This document shows positions 7,486-13,621 of a DNA stretch of 13,621 nt, one piece after another. Positions within the stretch are counted from its first letter, which is position 1; the number at the start of each line of letters is the position of its first letter. The position numbers were made by a program, and so were the translations under genes. The stretch lies in the NCBI GenBank assembly GCA_035995985.1, contig DASYJY010000193.1, positions 1 through 13,621 of the forward strand, given 5' to 3'. The notes below the pieces were generated by a model. It worked only from the letters and a program-made list of their open reading frames with translations. It was not told the origin of the DNA and made no database searches. The DNA comes from JADGNZ01 sp035995985 (GTDB lineage: Bacteria > Acidobacteriota > Thermoanaerobaculia > Gp7-AA8).

Positions 7486-8385
7486 TCAAATCCAGTCCGC
7501 GATCAGCGCTCCAAGCTCTTCTTCTCTCCCGCTGAATCCGTGATCGGCATCGCCCATCACCACCATCTCCGCGCCGTCGCTGACGTGCTCCGCGAGGATC
7601 GATACGCAGCGCGGCACGTCGTCGAAACAGTACTCGTCGCGGTCGCCGTAGATGTAGAGCGATGGTTTTCGAATCGCGCGGATGAAACGGAACGGGCGGC
7701 GCGCCAGCTTCTTCTCCGTCATCGCTTCGAAAAACGGGAAGACGTTGTAGTCGCCGTCGGGGTTGGCGATGTCGTACACCGCGCGCCAGCTCAGCATCGT
7801 CTGACCAGGAATCGGCGGCGCGATCTCGTCGCGGCGACCACTCTTGATCATCCCCCTTGCCTTCGTCAGCAACGCATTGAATTTGCGCGCACCAAGTTGC
7901 GCGTAGAGCAAGCCGGTGTCATCGCCGCCGGCGAGCAACACGTAGCGCCTGGCGCGATTGCGCGGCTTGTAGTGATCGTAGACGGCGATCTTGTTCGCGC
8001 CGGTGGAGTGACCGGCCAGCGTGATGTCGCGATATCCACGGCGCCACAGCTCGCGGGCGGCGCCATCGATGTCGGCGACGCAGTCGCGGATCCGTTCGAA
8101 TGCGGAGCCGCCGAGGTCATCGCCGGCACGGCGGACGATGCCGGAGCCGCGGTTGTTGAACGGGAAGAAGGCAATGCCCTGCGCAAGGAAAACGGACGCG
8201 AGCAGATTCGTCCGGCGCGATTCGAATATTGACGCTCCGCCGCCGCCGTGAAGCCAGAGGATGACGCGTTTCGACGCGCGGCGCGGCTCGAACAGCAGAC
8301 CGGCCAGCGCGATGCCGTCCGCTGCCTCGAACCTTACGAGGCGGCAGGCTGGCTCGGTACGATCTGCCGCAGGCCGGCGTCCCAT
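7486..8385 (-). CDS. Alpha/beta hydrolase (serine hydrolase) of unknown substrate
   Basis: 299 aa. Canonical alpha/beta-hydrolase landmarks are present: oxyanion-loop HGGGG at 46-50, nucleophile elbow G125-H-S127-T-G129, an acid in GDRDE (Asp248 or Asp250) and the catalytic His282 in DADHGF. There is no signal peptide, so it should be cytoplasmic. Esterase or acyl-peptidase activity is plausible, but the substrate cannot be inferred. ATG 8385 is chosen because AAAGGA at 8393-8398 sits 7 nt upstream; a GTG at 8391 is too close to that site. The gene overlaps the 3' end of the upstream DUF1835 gene by 52 nt in another frame, an unusually long overlap that suggests cotranscription. Confidence 0.85.
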   Translation of the reverse strand: MGRRPAADRTEPACRLVRFEAADGIALAGLLFEPRRASKRVILWLHGGGGASIFESRRTNLLASVFLAQGIAFFPFNNRGSGIVRRAGDDLGGSAFERIRDCVADIDGAARELWRRGYRDITLAGHSTGANKIAVYDHYKPRNRARRYVLLAGGDDTGLLYAQLGARKFNALLTKARGMIKSGRRDEIAPPIPGQTMLSWRAVYDIANPDGDYNVFPFFEAMTEKKLARRPFRFIRAIRKPSLYIYGDRDEYCFDDVPRCVSILAEHVSDGAEMVVMGDADHGFSGREEELGALIADWI

Positions 8386-9281
8386 CGCCACATCCTTTCG
8401 CGCGTCAGGTGCGCGCCGCCGAGCCAGAAGTTGGCGTTGTTGATCTCGATGAAGTCGACCTTCCCCTCCATCACGTTGACACCCGCCGGCGTGACGGTGA
8501 AAAGCGCTTTGGGAGGATTTGCTTTCTCATCGCCTACGATCGTAATGACCGGCACGGCCACGCTGGCGAGGTGCTTCAGGTGCCGCAGGAACTCGCCGTC
8601 GCCGAAGCCGAACCGCGGCGGGTTGCGATCGAACTGCGTAAAGAGCGAGACGAAGTCCGTCGCGCCGGCGGCGATGCCCTCGACGGCGCGCCGCTCTACT
8701 TCGCCGAGTCCGTTGCGCGTTGAGGGAAAGCGCGACGCGTGCAGACGAAAGCCCTCGCGGAGGAACGGAAAATCGGCCACGTCCTGATCGAGAAAACGAT
8801 TGAGCGACGTCGGATCGTCAGACGTGTACGCGCGCCACGCCAGCGACGCCGCCGTCATCATCGCCGGCAGCACCGCCGCGCGCGACTGAAAGAGATTGAA
8901 GAGCTCTTCCTCCGACTGCAGCCCGAGCGGCTGCGAACACCAGATCAGCGTGAGGCGGCGGCACTTCGAGAGCCGCGTCAGCAGATACAAAAGGTGTACG
9001 AGGCAGAAAAGGTCGTGCTCGAACCAGAGAACGACTTCCTCCTCCTCGCGCGCTTTGTCGAGATTCAGCTCCTGCTCGAGCAGCTCGTTGCGGACGCGCA
9101 GCAGACTCTCGCCATGATGCTCGGAAAGAAAAAGCGCGCGCTCCTCGACCCCTTCATGCAACGGCAGATTGGGCCGCACGGGACCGCCGGCGAGCGACTC
9201 GCGAAACGGCACATGCCGCCCCGGAACGCCCGCGCGCCGCGCCACGGACGCCGCCACGTCGCCGTTGTGAAAATGAATCAT
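8334..9281 (-). CDS. DUF1835 domain-containing protein
   Basis: 315 aa from ATG 9281. The N-terminus MIHFHNGDVAASV...RAGVPG...FRESLAGGP matches the DUF1835 signature (a His/Asn-Gly-Asp start, then a W/FRE-L-GP motif), and VVLWFEHDLFCLVHLLYLL is the second conserved block of this family. The C-terminal part (GLGEVERRAVEGIAAG, WLGGAHL...WRWD) fits the domain that usually accompanies it. Biochemical function is unknown; there is no signal peptide or membrane helix. The open frame runs on to 9911, but that part is antisense to the divergent glycoside hydrolase gene and does not look coding. A TATTAT hexamer ends 8 nt before the ATG and no Shine-Dalgarno is present, so a leaderless mRNA is likely. 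Confidence 0.8.
   Translation of the reverse strand: MIHFHNGDVAASVARRAGVPGRHVPFRESLAGGPVRPNLPLHEGVEERALFLSEHHGESLLRVRNELLEQELNLDKAREEEEVVLWFEHDLFCLVHLLYLLTRLSKCRRLTLIWCSQPLGLQSEEELFNLFQSRAAVLPAMMTAASLAWRAYTSDDPTSLNRFLDQDVADFPFLREGFRLHASRFPSTRNGLGEVERRAVEGIAAGATDFVSLFTQFDRNPPRFGFGDGEFLRHLKHLASVAVPVITIVGDEKANPPKALFTVTPAGVNVMEGKVDFIEINNANFWLGGAHLTRERMWRWDAGLRQIVPSQPAAS
8393..8398 (-). promoter_or_regulatory. Shine-Dalgarno deciding the hydrolase start
   Basis: AAAGGA on the minus strand, 7 nt before ATG 8385 and inside the coding region of the upstream DUF1835 gene. It favours the ATG over the GTG at 8391. Confidence 0.55.
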
Positions 9282-9302
9282 CGGCACGGATAATAACGCG
9301 CC
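9282..9302. promoter_or_regulatory. Compact divergent promoter with overlapping -10-like boxes
   Basis: The DUF1835 ATG (9281) and the hydrolase TTG (9303) are separated by only 21 bp. The short AT-rich stretch GGATAATAACG holds GATAAT on the plus strand (9289-9294) and TATTAT on the minus strand (9295-9290). Each ends about 8 nt from its start codon, the distance expected for leaderless transcripts. The two boxes overlap, so the polymerases would compete for the site. Confidence 0.45.
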
Positions 9303-11261
9303 TTGCTCGCGCCTCTCCTTGCCGCCGCGCTGACGCTGACCATCGACAAATCGCATCCGCTGGCCCGCTTCGATCCGAGCAAATCGATCGGCGCCACGAT
9401 CGACGTCCAGGAGCACGGCGGCACCGACGAGGTGCTGACGCGGCGCAATGTCGCGGCGATGCTCTCCGCCGGTTTTCATCCGCTGTCGTACCGCCTGGCG
9501 ACGGAGCTCGGCGGCGAGGCGTGGCACTGGAATCCGCACGGCAGCTGGAGCGATGCGATTCACCACGCCGGCTACTGGACCTCTTCCGATGATTCGCCAG
9601 AGCCGATCGACGTGTCCTACGGCTACCGCCTGCCCCGCCGCGGCAACACCTTGGATCAGTCGCGCAACGACGGCTACTCGCGCATCGACGACGGCGATCC
9701 GTCGACCTTCTGGAAGTCGAATCCGTACTCGACGTCCCCTCAATGGCTCTTCGCCGACCTCGGCACGCCAACCTCCGTCGATTCGATGACGATCGACTGG
9801 ACGACACCGTACGCCGCCGATTACGACATCGAGTTCTGGAGCGGCGACGACGCCGTGAACAATCCGCGCGGCGGGACATGGAAAGCGCTGACTGCCGTTC
9901 GCGACGCGCACGGCGGCAAGATCACCACCCGTTTCTCAGCGACCTCGGCGCGTTACATCCGCGTGCTGATGACGCGTTCCTGCTGCAACGGAAGCGGCGA
10001 CTGGCGCGACAGCGCCGGTTTCGCGGTCAATGAAATCGCAATCAGCAATGCGGGCATCGACCTCCTTCGTCACGGCAAGTCGAACCGCACCCAAACAGTG
10101 ATCTGGGTGTCATCGACCGATCCATGGCATCGCGCCGCGGACATCGACCGCGAGATGGAGCAGCCCGGCCTCGACCGCGTCGTCGCCAGCGGCCTCACGC
10201 GCGGCCTGCCGATACTGACTCCGGTCGCGCTGCTCTACGGAACGCCCGACGATGCCGCCGCCGAGATCCGATTTCTCCGCAAGCGCAAATACAACGTGAC
10301 GCAGATCGAAATGGGCGAAGAGCCGGACGGCCAGTTGTGCTCGCCGGAGATCTACGCGGAGCTGTACATCCGCTTTGCCGAGGCCATTCACAAGATCGAT
10401 CCGACGATGCAACTCGGCGGACCGGCGCTTCAGTCGACGCGCGATTACACCGCCTTCTGGCCGGACGCGGACGGACACACATCGTGGATGGGCCGCTTCC
10501 TCGACGCCCTTCGCGCGCGAAACCACCTCGCGGACTTCGCCTTCTTTTCCTTCGAGTGGTACCCGTTCGACGACGTCTGCGGCGACGTGCAGCAGCAACT
10601 CGCCGAAACGCACGACGTGCTGCTTCGCGTCCTTGCCCAATACCGCGCCGACGGCGTTCCCACCTCGATCCCTTGGCTGGCTACCGAGTACGGCTGGTCG
10701 TCCTACGCCGCGCAAGCCGAGGTCGATTTGCCCGGCGCGATCTTCAACACGGAGTTCGTGGCCGACTTTCTCGCCGAGGGCGGCTCCGCCGCCTACTTTT
10801 ACGGCCTCGAGCCCGACACGATCTTCGCCGAGCCCCGCCCCTGCCACCAATACAGCAACCTCCTCCTCTTCCTCGGCGACGAAGACCATCAGATCCTCGC
10901 GAAACTCGCCACGTTCCACGCCGCCACCCTCCTGACGCGCACGTGGCTGAAACGCGAAGGCATCCACGAGCTCTACGCCGTCACCGGAACGACGCCCCTC
11001 CTCCGAGCCTGGGCCGTCCGCCGTCCCGATGGCACCTTCGCGATCCTCATCATTAATAAGGACGCGAATCACCCGGTCACGATCGGAATCGACGACTGGA
11101 CTGACCTCGCCGTCACCCAGTTCTCTCCGCGCGAGTACATCTGGCGCGCGAACGCCGAGGAAGGCCATCCGATCCGCAACAACCCGCCGCGCAATTACCG
11201 GGCGGGCCAGGTGGTGGAAGTGCCTGCGTATTCGATCAGCGTGGTAGAAAGATCTCGCTGA
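9303..11261 (+). CDS. Probable secreted clan-A glycoside hydrolase with inserted discoidin (F5/8C) domain
   Basis: 652 aa. TTG 9303 is the only early start: an in-frame TAA lies at 9294 and the next GTG is about 40 codons in. The first residues (LAPLLAAALTLT) are hydrophobic and look like a shortened signal peptide lacking a basic n-region. A split (beta/alpha)8-type barrel (about 24-115 and 255-545) encloses an F5/8C-like beta-sandwich (about 119-250: YSRIDDGDPSTFWKSNP, QWLFADLG, ARYIRVLM). Candidate catalytic residues are the acid/base Glu340 in QIEMGEEPDG and the nucleophile Glu462 in LATEYGWSS. A C-terminal beta-domain (about 555-650) follows, as in GH39/GH51/GH79-like enzymes. The usual Asn before the acid/base (NEP) is Glu339 here. 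The exact family and substrate cannot be assigned; a plant- or microbial-polysaccharide target is inference. Confidence 0.65.
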   Translation: MLAPLLAAALTLTIDKSHPLARFDPSKSIGATIDVQEHGGTDEVLTRRNVAAMLSAGFHPLSYRLATELGGEAWHWNPHGSWSDAIHHAGYWTSSDDSPEPIDVSYGYRLPRRGNTLDQSRNDGYSRIDDGDPSTFWKSNPYSTSPQWLFADLGTPTSVDSMTIDWTTPYAADYDIEFWSGDDAVNNPRGGTWKALTAVRDAHGGKITTRFSATSARYIRVLMTRSCCNGSGDWRDSAGFAVNEIAISNAGIDLLRHGKSNRTQTVIWVSSTDPWHRAADIDREMEQPGLDRVVASGLTRGLPILTPVALLYGTPDDAAAEIRFLRKRKYNVTQIEMGEEPDGQLCSPEIYAELYIRFAEAIHKIDPTMQLGGPALQSTRDYTAFWPDADGHTSWMGRFLDALRARNHLADFAFFSFEWYPFDDVCGDVQQQLAETHDVLLRVLAQYRADGVPTSIPWLATEYGWSSYAAQAEVDLPGAIFNTEFVADFLAEGGSAAYFYGLEPDTIFAEPRPCHQYSNLLLFLGDEDHQILAKLATFHAATLLTRTWLKREGIHELYAVTGTTPLLRAWAVRRPDGTFAILIINKDANHPVTIGIDDWTDLAVTQFSPREYIWRANAEEGHPIRNNPPRNYRAGQVVEVPAYSISVVERSR

Positions 11262-11296
11262 TTGGAAATCACCGAACGGTCCCGAACCAATAGAAT

Positions 11297-11326
11297 GCGC
11301 GGGCGCGCCTTCGGACGCGCCCGCGC
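11297..11326. terminator. GC stem with UUCG tetraloop between convergent genes
   Basis: A perfect 11-bp stem (GCGCGGGCGCG with CGCGCCCGCGC) is continued, after one C/A mismatch, by a CG pair closing a TTCG loop, the extra-stable C(UUCG)G tetraloop. It lies 35 nt after the hydrolase stop and 27 nt after the stop of the convergent minus-strand frame, so it can serve both strands. A clear U-tract is lacking, so it is either a weak intrinsic terminator or an mRNA 3'-end stabiliser. Confidence 0.65.
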
Positions 11327-11353
11327 GGGGCTTACTGTACGAACCGGATCACA

Positions 11354-11533
11354 TCACTGCTTCGGGGGCGGCGCCGGAGCGGGCGATGTACCGGGGTTTG
11401 ACGGAACCGGGGCCTGCTTCGCTTTGGCCTTGCGCCGCGGACTGGCCAGCGCGCGCCGCATGTCGTCGACGTGCGGCGCGAGACTGGCGGTCTCGGGACG
11501 TTTGGCCCGACGCTTGGCCATGGCGTAGGTCAT
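11354..11533 (-). CDS. Small basic ORF, likely the displaced C-terminus of the preceding gene
   Basis: 59 aa from ATG 11533 to TGA. It is rich in Lys/Arg/Ala and ends in a Pro/Ala tail (APVPSNPGTSPAPAPPPKQ). Its start overlaps the stop of the upstream 123-aa frame as ATGA, which could be simple coupling. However, the frame stays open upstream of the ATG (ENQTGSNAL then MTYAMAKRRAKRPE), and together with the end of the upstream protein it reads as one continuous helical protein (VRHSVRAA, ENQTGSNALMTYAMAK, LAPHVDDMRRAL). I therefore think it is the natural C-terminus of that protein, put out of frame by a 1-nt loss near 11565-11570. No function is recognised. Confidence 0.5.
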   Translation of the reverse strand: MTYAMAKRRAKRPETASLAPHVDDMRRALASPRRKAKAKQAPVPSNPGTSPAPAPPPKQ

Positions 11534-11901
11534 GAGCGCGTTGCTCCCGGTCTGATTCTCGCCGCCCGCACGCTGTGGCGGACGAAGAGCGCCATCGCTT
11601 CCAGTTCATCCGCCAGCGGACCGTAGGCGTCGGCGTAGCTCCTCAGATCCTCGTCGTCAGGAACTGAGTTGCCTCCACCCGCGAGATCCTCGTTGTTCCG
11701 CGTGGCCATCGACGCGAGATCGATGAACTCCGGAGGCAGCGAAGCGGCCCTTGCCAGACGCTGACGGACCGCTGTTGACTCCGGGATGACGAAGTGCGGG
11801 ATCCGATCTTTCAGACCGCGAACCTCGTCGATGATCGCTGCAGCGGCGGCCTTGTGGGACGTCGCAGGGGTAGTAACGGGAACTTCATTCTGAATAGACA
11901 T
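11530..11901 (-). CDS. Hypothetical small protein (apparently frameshifted at its C-terminus)
   Basis: 123 aa from ATG 11901, which has one of the best ribosome-binding sites in the window (AAAGGA at 11908-11913, 6 nt spacing). It is an acidic, helical soluble protein with no signal peptide, membrane helix or known catalytic motif. Recognisable blocks are IPHFVIPES, ASLPPEFIDLAS and SYADAYGPLADELEAMALFV. This block order recalls small conserved hypothetical proteins I associate with Acidobacteriota; that is memory, not a database result. The last residues (ARIRPGATRS) look like out-of-frame reading, while the expected continuation is in the -1 frame of the downstream 59-aa ORF. It is either a split gene, an indel error, or two coupled genes. 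Confidence 0.6.
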   Translation of the reverse strand: MSIQNEVPVTTPATSHKAAAAAIIDEVRGLKDRIPHFVIPESTAVRQRLARAASLPPEFIDLASMATRNNEDLAGGGNSVPDDEDLRSYADAYGPLADELEAMALFVRHSVRAARIRPGATRS

Positions 11902-11907
11902 ACTTTT

Positions 11908-11913
11908 TCCTTT
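11908..11913 (-). promoter_or_regulatory. Shine-Dalgarno of the 123-aa gene
   Basis: AAAGGA within GAGAAAGGAAAAAGT, 6 nt before ATG 11901 on the minus strand. It shows that translation starts here although the frame is open for another 639 nt upstream. Confidence 0.65.
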
Positions 11914-11930
11914 CTCAAAACTTGCTGTGA

Positions 11931-12540
11931 TCAGAGCGAGCAGGTTGAGACAGGAGGAGGAGCACGGCCCCGGAAGATCCGTTTGGGAGCCTCGACGACG
12001 GTCAGACGGGCAGACCGTTTGCGTCGGACATGAATGCAGAAAACGCGGCTGCGCTCCGAAAAAAGCGTTGCCGGAAGGGTGCGTCTGGTAATGAGCCGCG
12101 GAGCCGGGGCCGCCGATCTTGAACAGCTCATCGAAATCGAGGCAGGCGCCGGCCCCCTTCACATACTCGAGCAGTGCGGCGCGGTCGTCGTCCAGCTGGT
12201 CCAGTAGCGCGACAATCGTTGTGGCCGCGCCGGTCCATTGCACGATGGCATGGATCATCAGTGGCGGAGCGTCGCCGGCACATTCCGGTGCGAGGGCGAT
12301 CCGGTCGTTCGCTTCTTTCATCCCGTCGGCGCCACGCTGCAACCGCGCGAGAGCCCTGCCGAGCCGCCCCCAGACACTCTGCAGTTGATGATGAGCGCGG
12401 AGCGGATGTTCCGCGGCCGACCTCTCACACTTATCGATGATCCGGCGTGAGGAATCGATCAGTCGCCGCGATGCGACGATGGACCGCCGGAGGCGCCGAT
12501 ACGACGAATCCACGACTCCCGCCGTTCGAGGCGCGAGCAC
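11931..12540 (-). pseudogene. Unrecognised gene, probably frame-disrupted at a T6 run
   Basis: From about 12540 to 12070 the minus-strand frame (in phase with the 123-aa gene) has strong C/G preference at third positions and reads as a helical protein: a basic segment SSYRRLRRSIVASRRLIDSS, then IVQWTGAATTIVALLDQLDD and GACLDFDELF...HYQTHPSGNAFF. After the T6 run at 12059-12064 this frame loses coding character. Another frame then continues plausibly (RVFCIHVRRKRSARLTVVEAP, KRIFRGRAPPP) to a TGA at 11931, 29 nt before the start of the next gene. I infer one gene with a single-base change at the homopolymer (one extra T or two missing). The start is uncertain (GTG 12540 or further upstream). 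No family is recognised. The alternative is a fusion with the 123-aa protein, which its own strong RBS makes unlikely. Confidence 0.4.
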
Positions 12541-12687
12541 ACTCTGTCCCGGCGCGAATCATTCGCGTGTGTTCCCGAGGCGGTCCCGAAATCAGCGTTA
12601 GACATGGCAAGCGCAACGGTAAACAAAGCAGCCTCAGCACGCTTATTCCCGCTGATTTCTCTCCATATCCAAGAGGATTCGGAAGCG
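12541..12687. other. Intergenic, no gene supported
   Basis: Between the presumed start of the minus-strand gene and the repeat array I find no convincing coding frame, RNA gene or terminator. A 48-codon minus-strand frame starting with ATG at 12605 lacks a Shine-Dalgarno and might be the missing 5' end of the disrupted gene. Confidence 0.4.
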
Positions 12688-12715
12688 GAATGTCACGCCT
12701 GAGCGTCGCCTCCCG

Positions 12716-13096
12716 GGAAGTGAACGTCGAGTGTGCGCGACTGACAGTCAGTCCCTCGGAACTGAACGTCGAGTCGCCGCGACTGACAGGTCAGTTCCGC
12801 GGAACTGAACGTCGAGTCGGCACGACTGACAGGTCAGTTCCACGGAACTCAACGTCGAGTCGGCGCGACTGACAGGTCAGTTACGCGGAACTGAACGTCG
12901 AGTCCCCGCGACCGACACGTCAGTCGCCAGGAACTGAACGTCGAGTCTCCCCGACTGACACGTCAGTTGCCAGGAACTGAACGTCGAGTCTCCCCGACTG
13001 AAAGGTCACGTCCGCGGAACTGAATGTCAGGTCCGCCGAACTGAAGGTCACATCCGCTAATCCGAACGTCACGTCGGCCGGCCTGAAACGTCACGG
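12716..13096. repeat. 43-bp tandem repeat array of imperfect palindromes
   Basis: Seven units start at 12716 (42 bp), 12758, 12801, 12844, 12887, 12930 and 12973 (43 bp each). Each opens with GGAACTGAACGTCGAGTC, followed by a variable 4-6 bp, then GACTGACAGGTCAGTTCCGC or close variants. Degenerate ~21-bp half-units continue to about 13096, and a faint one precedes the array at 12688-12715. The two halves of each unit are diverged copies of the same ~21-bp motif, and the unit junction can be a perfect palindrome (12791-12808). The period is not a multiple of 3, so the array does not encode a repeat protein. There are no unique spacers, so it is not a CRISPR. Confidence 0.9.
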
Positions 13097-13148
13097 ATAC
13101 CCGATTCGCCTCTATCCTTCGTCGCCACAATGCTTTACCTGTCGCGGC

Positions 13149-13621
13149 GCGCAGGCGGCCTACGCGGCGATCATCAACCGCTGGCAATCGCACCGCGGCG
13201 CGACGAACTGGATCCACTTCGACAACGTCGGCCATTGGGGCGAGAACTACCTCGATCGCGCCGCGCTCACCGAGTACATCCAGGTCGGCAACGACCGCAA
13301 GGCCGCCTACTACGCGAACGATTCGTCGACGCCAGTGGACTGCCGCTCGACGGCGGCAGCTTCGCCTACACGATCCAGTTCACAAGGACGCACTGCCCGA
13401 GTACAAACGCTTCTGGTCGATGACGGCCACACGCCCGAATACATCGAGCTGGTCCCGAACGCCGCCGACAAATACGTAGTCGCCTCCTACACCCCCGGAC
13501 TCGTAGCCGCGGAGGACGGCTCCGTAACGATCTACGTTCAGGCACACCAGCCGAAGAAGAACACCGCCAACTGGCTGCCGGTGCCGAAGGGACACTTCAG
13601 CCTCCTGTTCCGCGTCTACGG
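13149..13621 (+). pseudogene. DUF1254/DUF1214-family remnant, truncated and frameshifted
   Basis: Coding-type sequence begins right after the repeat array without a start codon (AQAAYAAIINRW, TNWIHFDNVGHWGENYLDRA, ALTEYIQVGNDRKAAYYAN). It then needs three separate 1-nt additions, near 13321, 13383 and 13430, to continue as FVDASGLPLDGGSFAYTIQF, KDALPEYKRFWSMTA and TPEYIELVPNAADKYVVAS, then DGSVTIYVQAH, NTANWLPVPKGHFSLLFRVY. This is the C-terminal part of the DUF1254/DUF1214 family (DGxPLDG, FWSMT, DGSxTIYxQ, NWLPxPKGxFSLxxRxY), whose members are often periplasmic proteins of unknown function. The N-terminal domain and signal peptide are missing on the left and the end runs off the window. A decayed gene is the simplest reading; base-calling errors near a contig end are the alternative. 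Confidence 0.75.

Noticed and set aside
9282..9911. N-terminal extension of the DUF1835 protein to 9911
   Set aside because: It is a shadow of the plus-strand hydrolase gene; the DUF1835 fold starts exactly at ATG 9281 (MIHFHNGD).
10110..11168. Minus-strand 352-aa frame opposite the glycoside hydrolase
   Set aside because: Low-complexity Glu/Gly/Val shadow with no motif; the plus-strand frame has recognisable domains.
11901..12540. Single 336-aa protein from 12540 to 11530
   Set aside because: A strong ribosome-binding site at 11908-11913 starts a new protein inside it, and coding character fades between about 12060 and 11915.
12459..12605. 48-codon minus-strand ORF starting at ATG 12605
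   Set aside because: No Shine-Dalgarno or family; at best it is a displaced 5' end of the neighbouring disrupted gene, so it was not called separately.
12716..13015. CRISPR array
   Set aside because: The units are contiguous 43-bp direct repeats without unique spacers, and no cas genes are present.
1..13621. tRNA, rRNA, transposase, integrase or defence genes
   Set aside because: None was recognised on either strand; the repeats seen are not flanked by mobile-element genes.

Overview
The window is GC-rich bacterial DNA with tightly packed genes. Several features point to a soil- or sediment-type Acidobacteriota: an ECF sigma factor coupled to a zinc-finger/TPR protein, a secreted beta-helix protein, a discoidin-bearing glycoside hydrolase and a DUF1835 protein, plus start sites that mostly lack Shine-Dalgarno sequences. 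This assignment is an inference from gene content, not from a marker gene.

Left part (36-5885). The minus strand holds an ECF sigma factor and its putative zinc-binding TPR anti-sigma partner, overlapping by ATGA (36-2071). Next are a PBP1B-type bifunctional murein synthase (2180-4807) and the peptidoglycan editing factor PgeF (4908-5621). PgeF lies just upstream of the synthase on the same strand, so wall synthesis and wall-precursor quality control appear linked. The gap between these two genes carries a cluster of GATCAGTC-like octamers forming an inverted repeat. A solitary HicB-like gene (5655-5885, plus strand) diverges from pgeF across 33 bp.

Middle part (5882-11261). A minus-strand run contains a DUF1835 protein, an alpha/beta hydrolase (overlapping it by 52 nt) and a secreted DUF11/beta-helix protein. 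A probable secreted clan-A glycoside hydrolase with an inserted discoidin domain diverges from this run on the plus strand across only 21 bp. At both divergent junctions (pgeF/hicB and DUF1835/hydrolase) a -10-like hexamer lies about 8-11 nt before each start codon, which suggests paired leaderless promoters. A GC-rich stem capped by a UUCG tetraloop (11297-11326) ends the hydrolase transcription unit and faces the convergent genes.

Right part (11354-13621). This region looks different. It holds a small minus-strand gene split by an apparent 1-nt loss (123 aa plus 59 aa frames), a second minus-strand gene that probably changes frame at a T6 run, and a seven-unit array of 43-bp imperfectly palindromic tandem repeats. 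It ends with a DUF1254/DUF1214 remnant that needs three separate 1-nt corrections within about 110 bp. No frame damage is visible in the first 11.3 kb, so this end is either a decaying accessory region or a poorly polished contig end. The sequence alone cannot decide between these.
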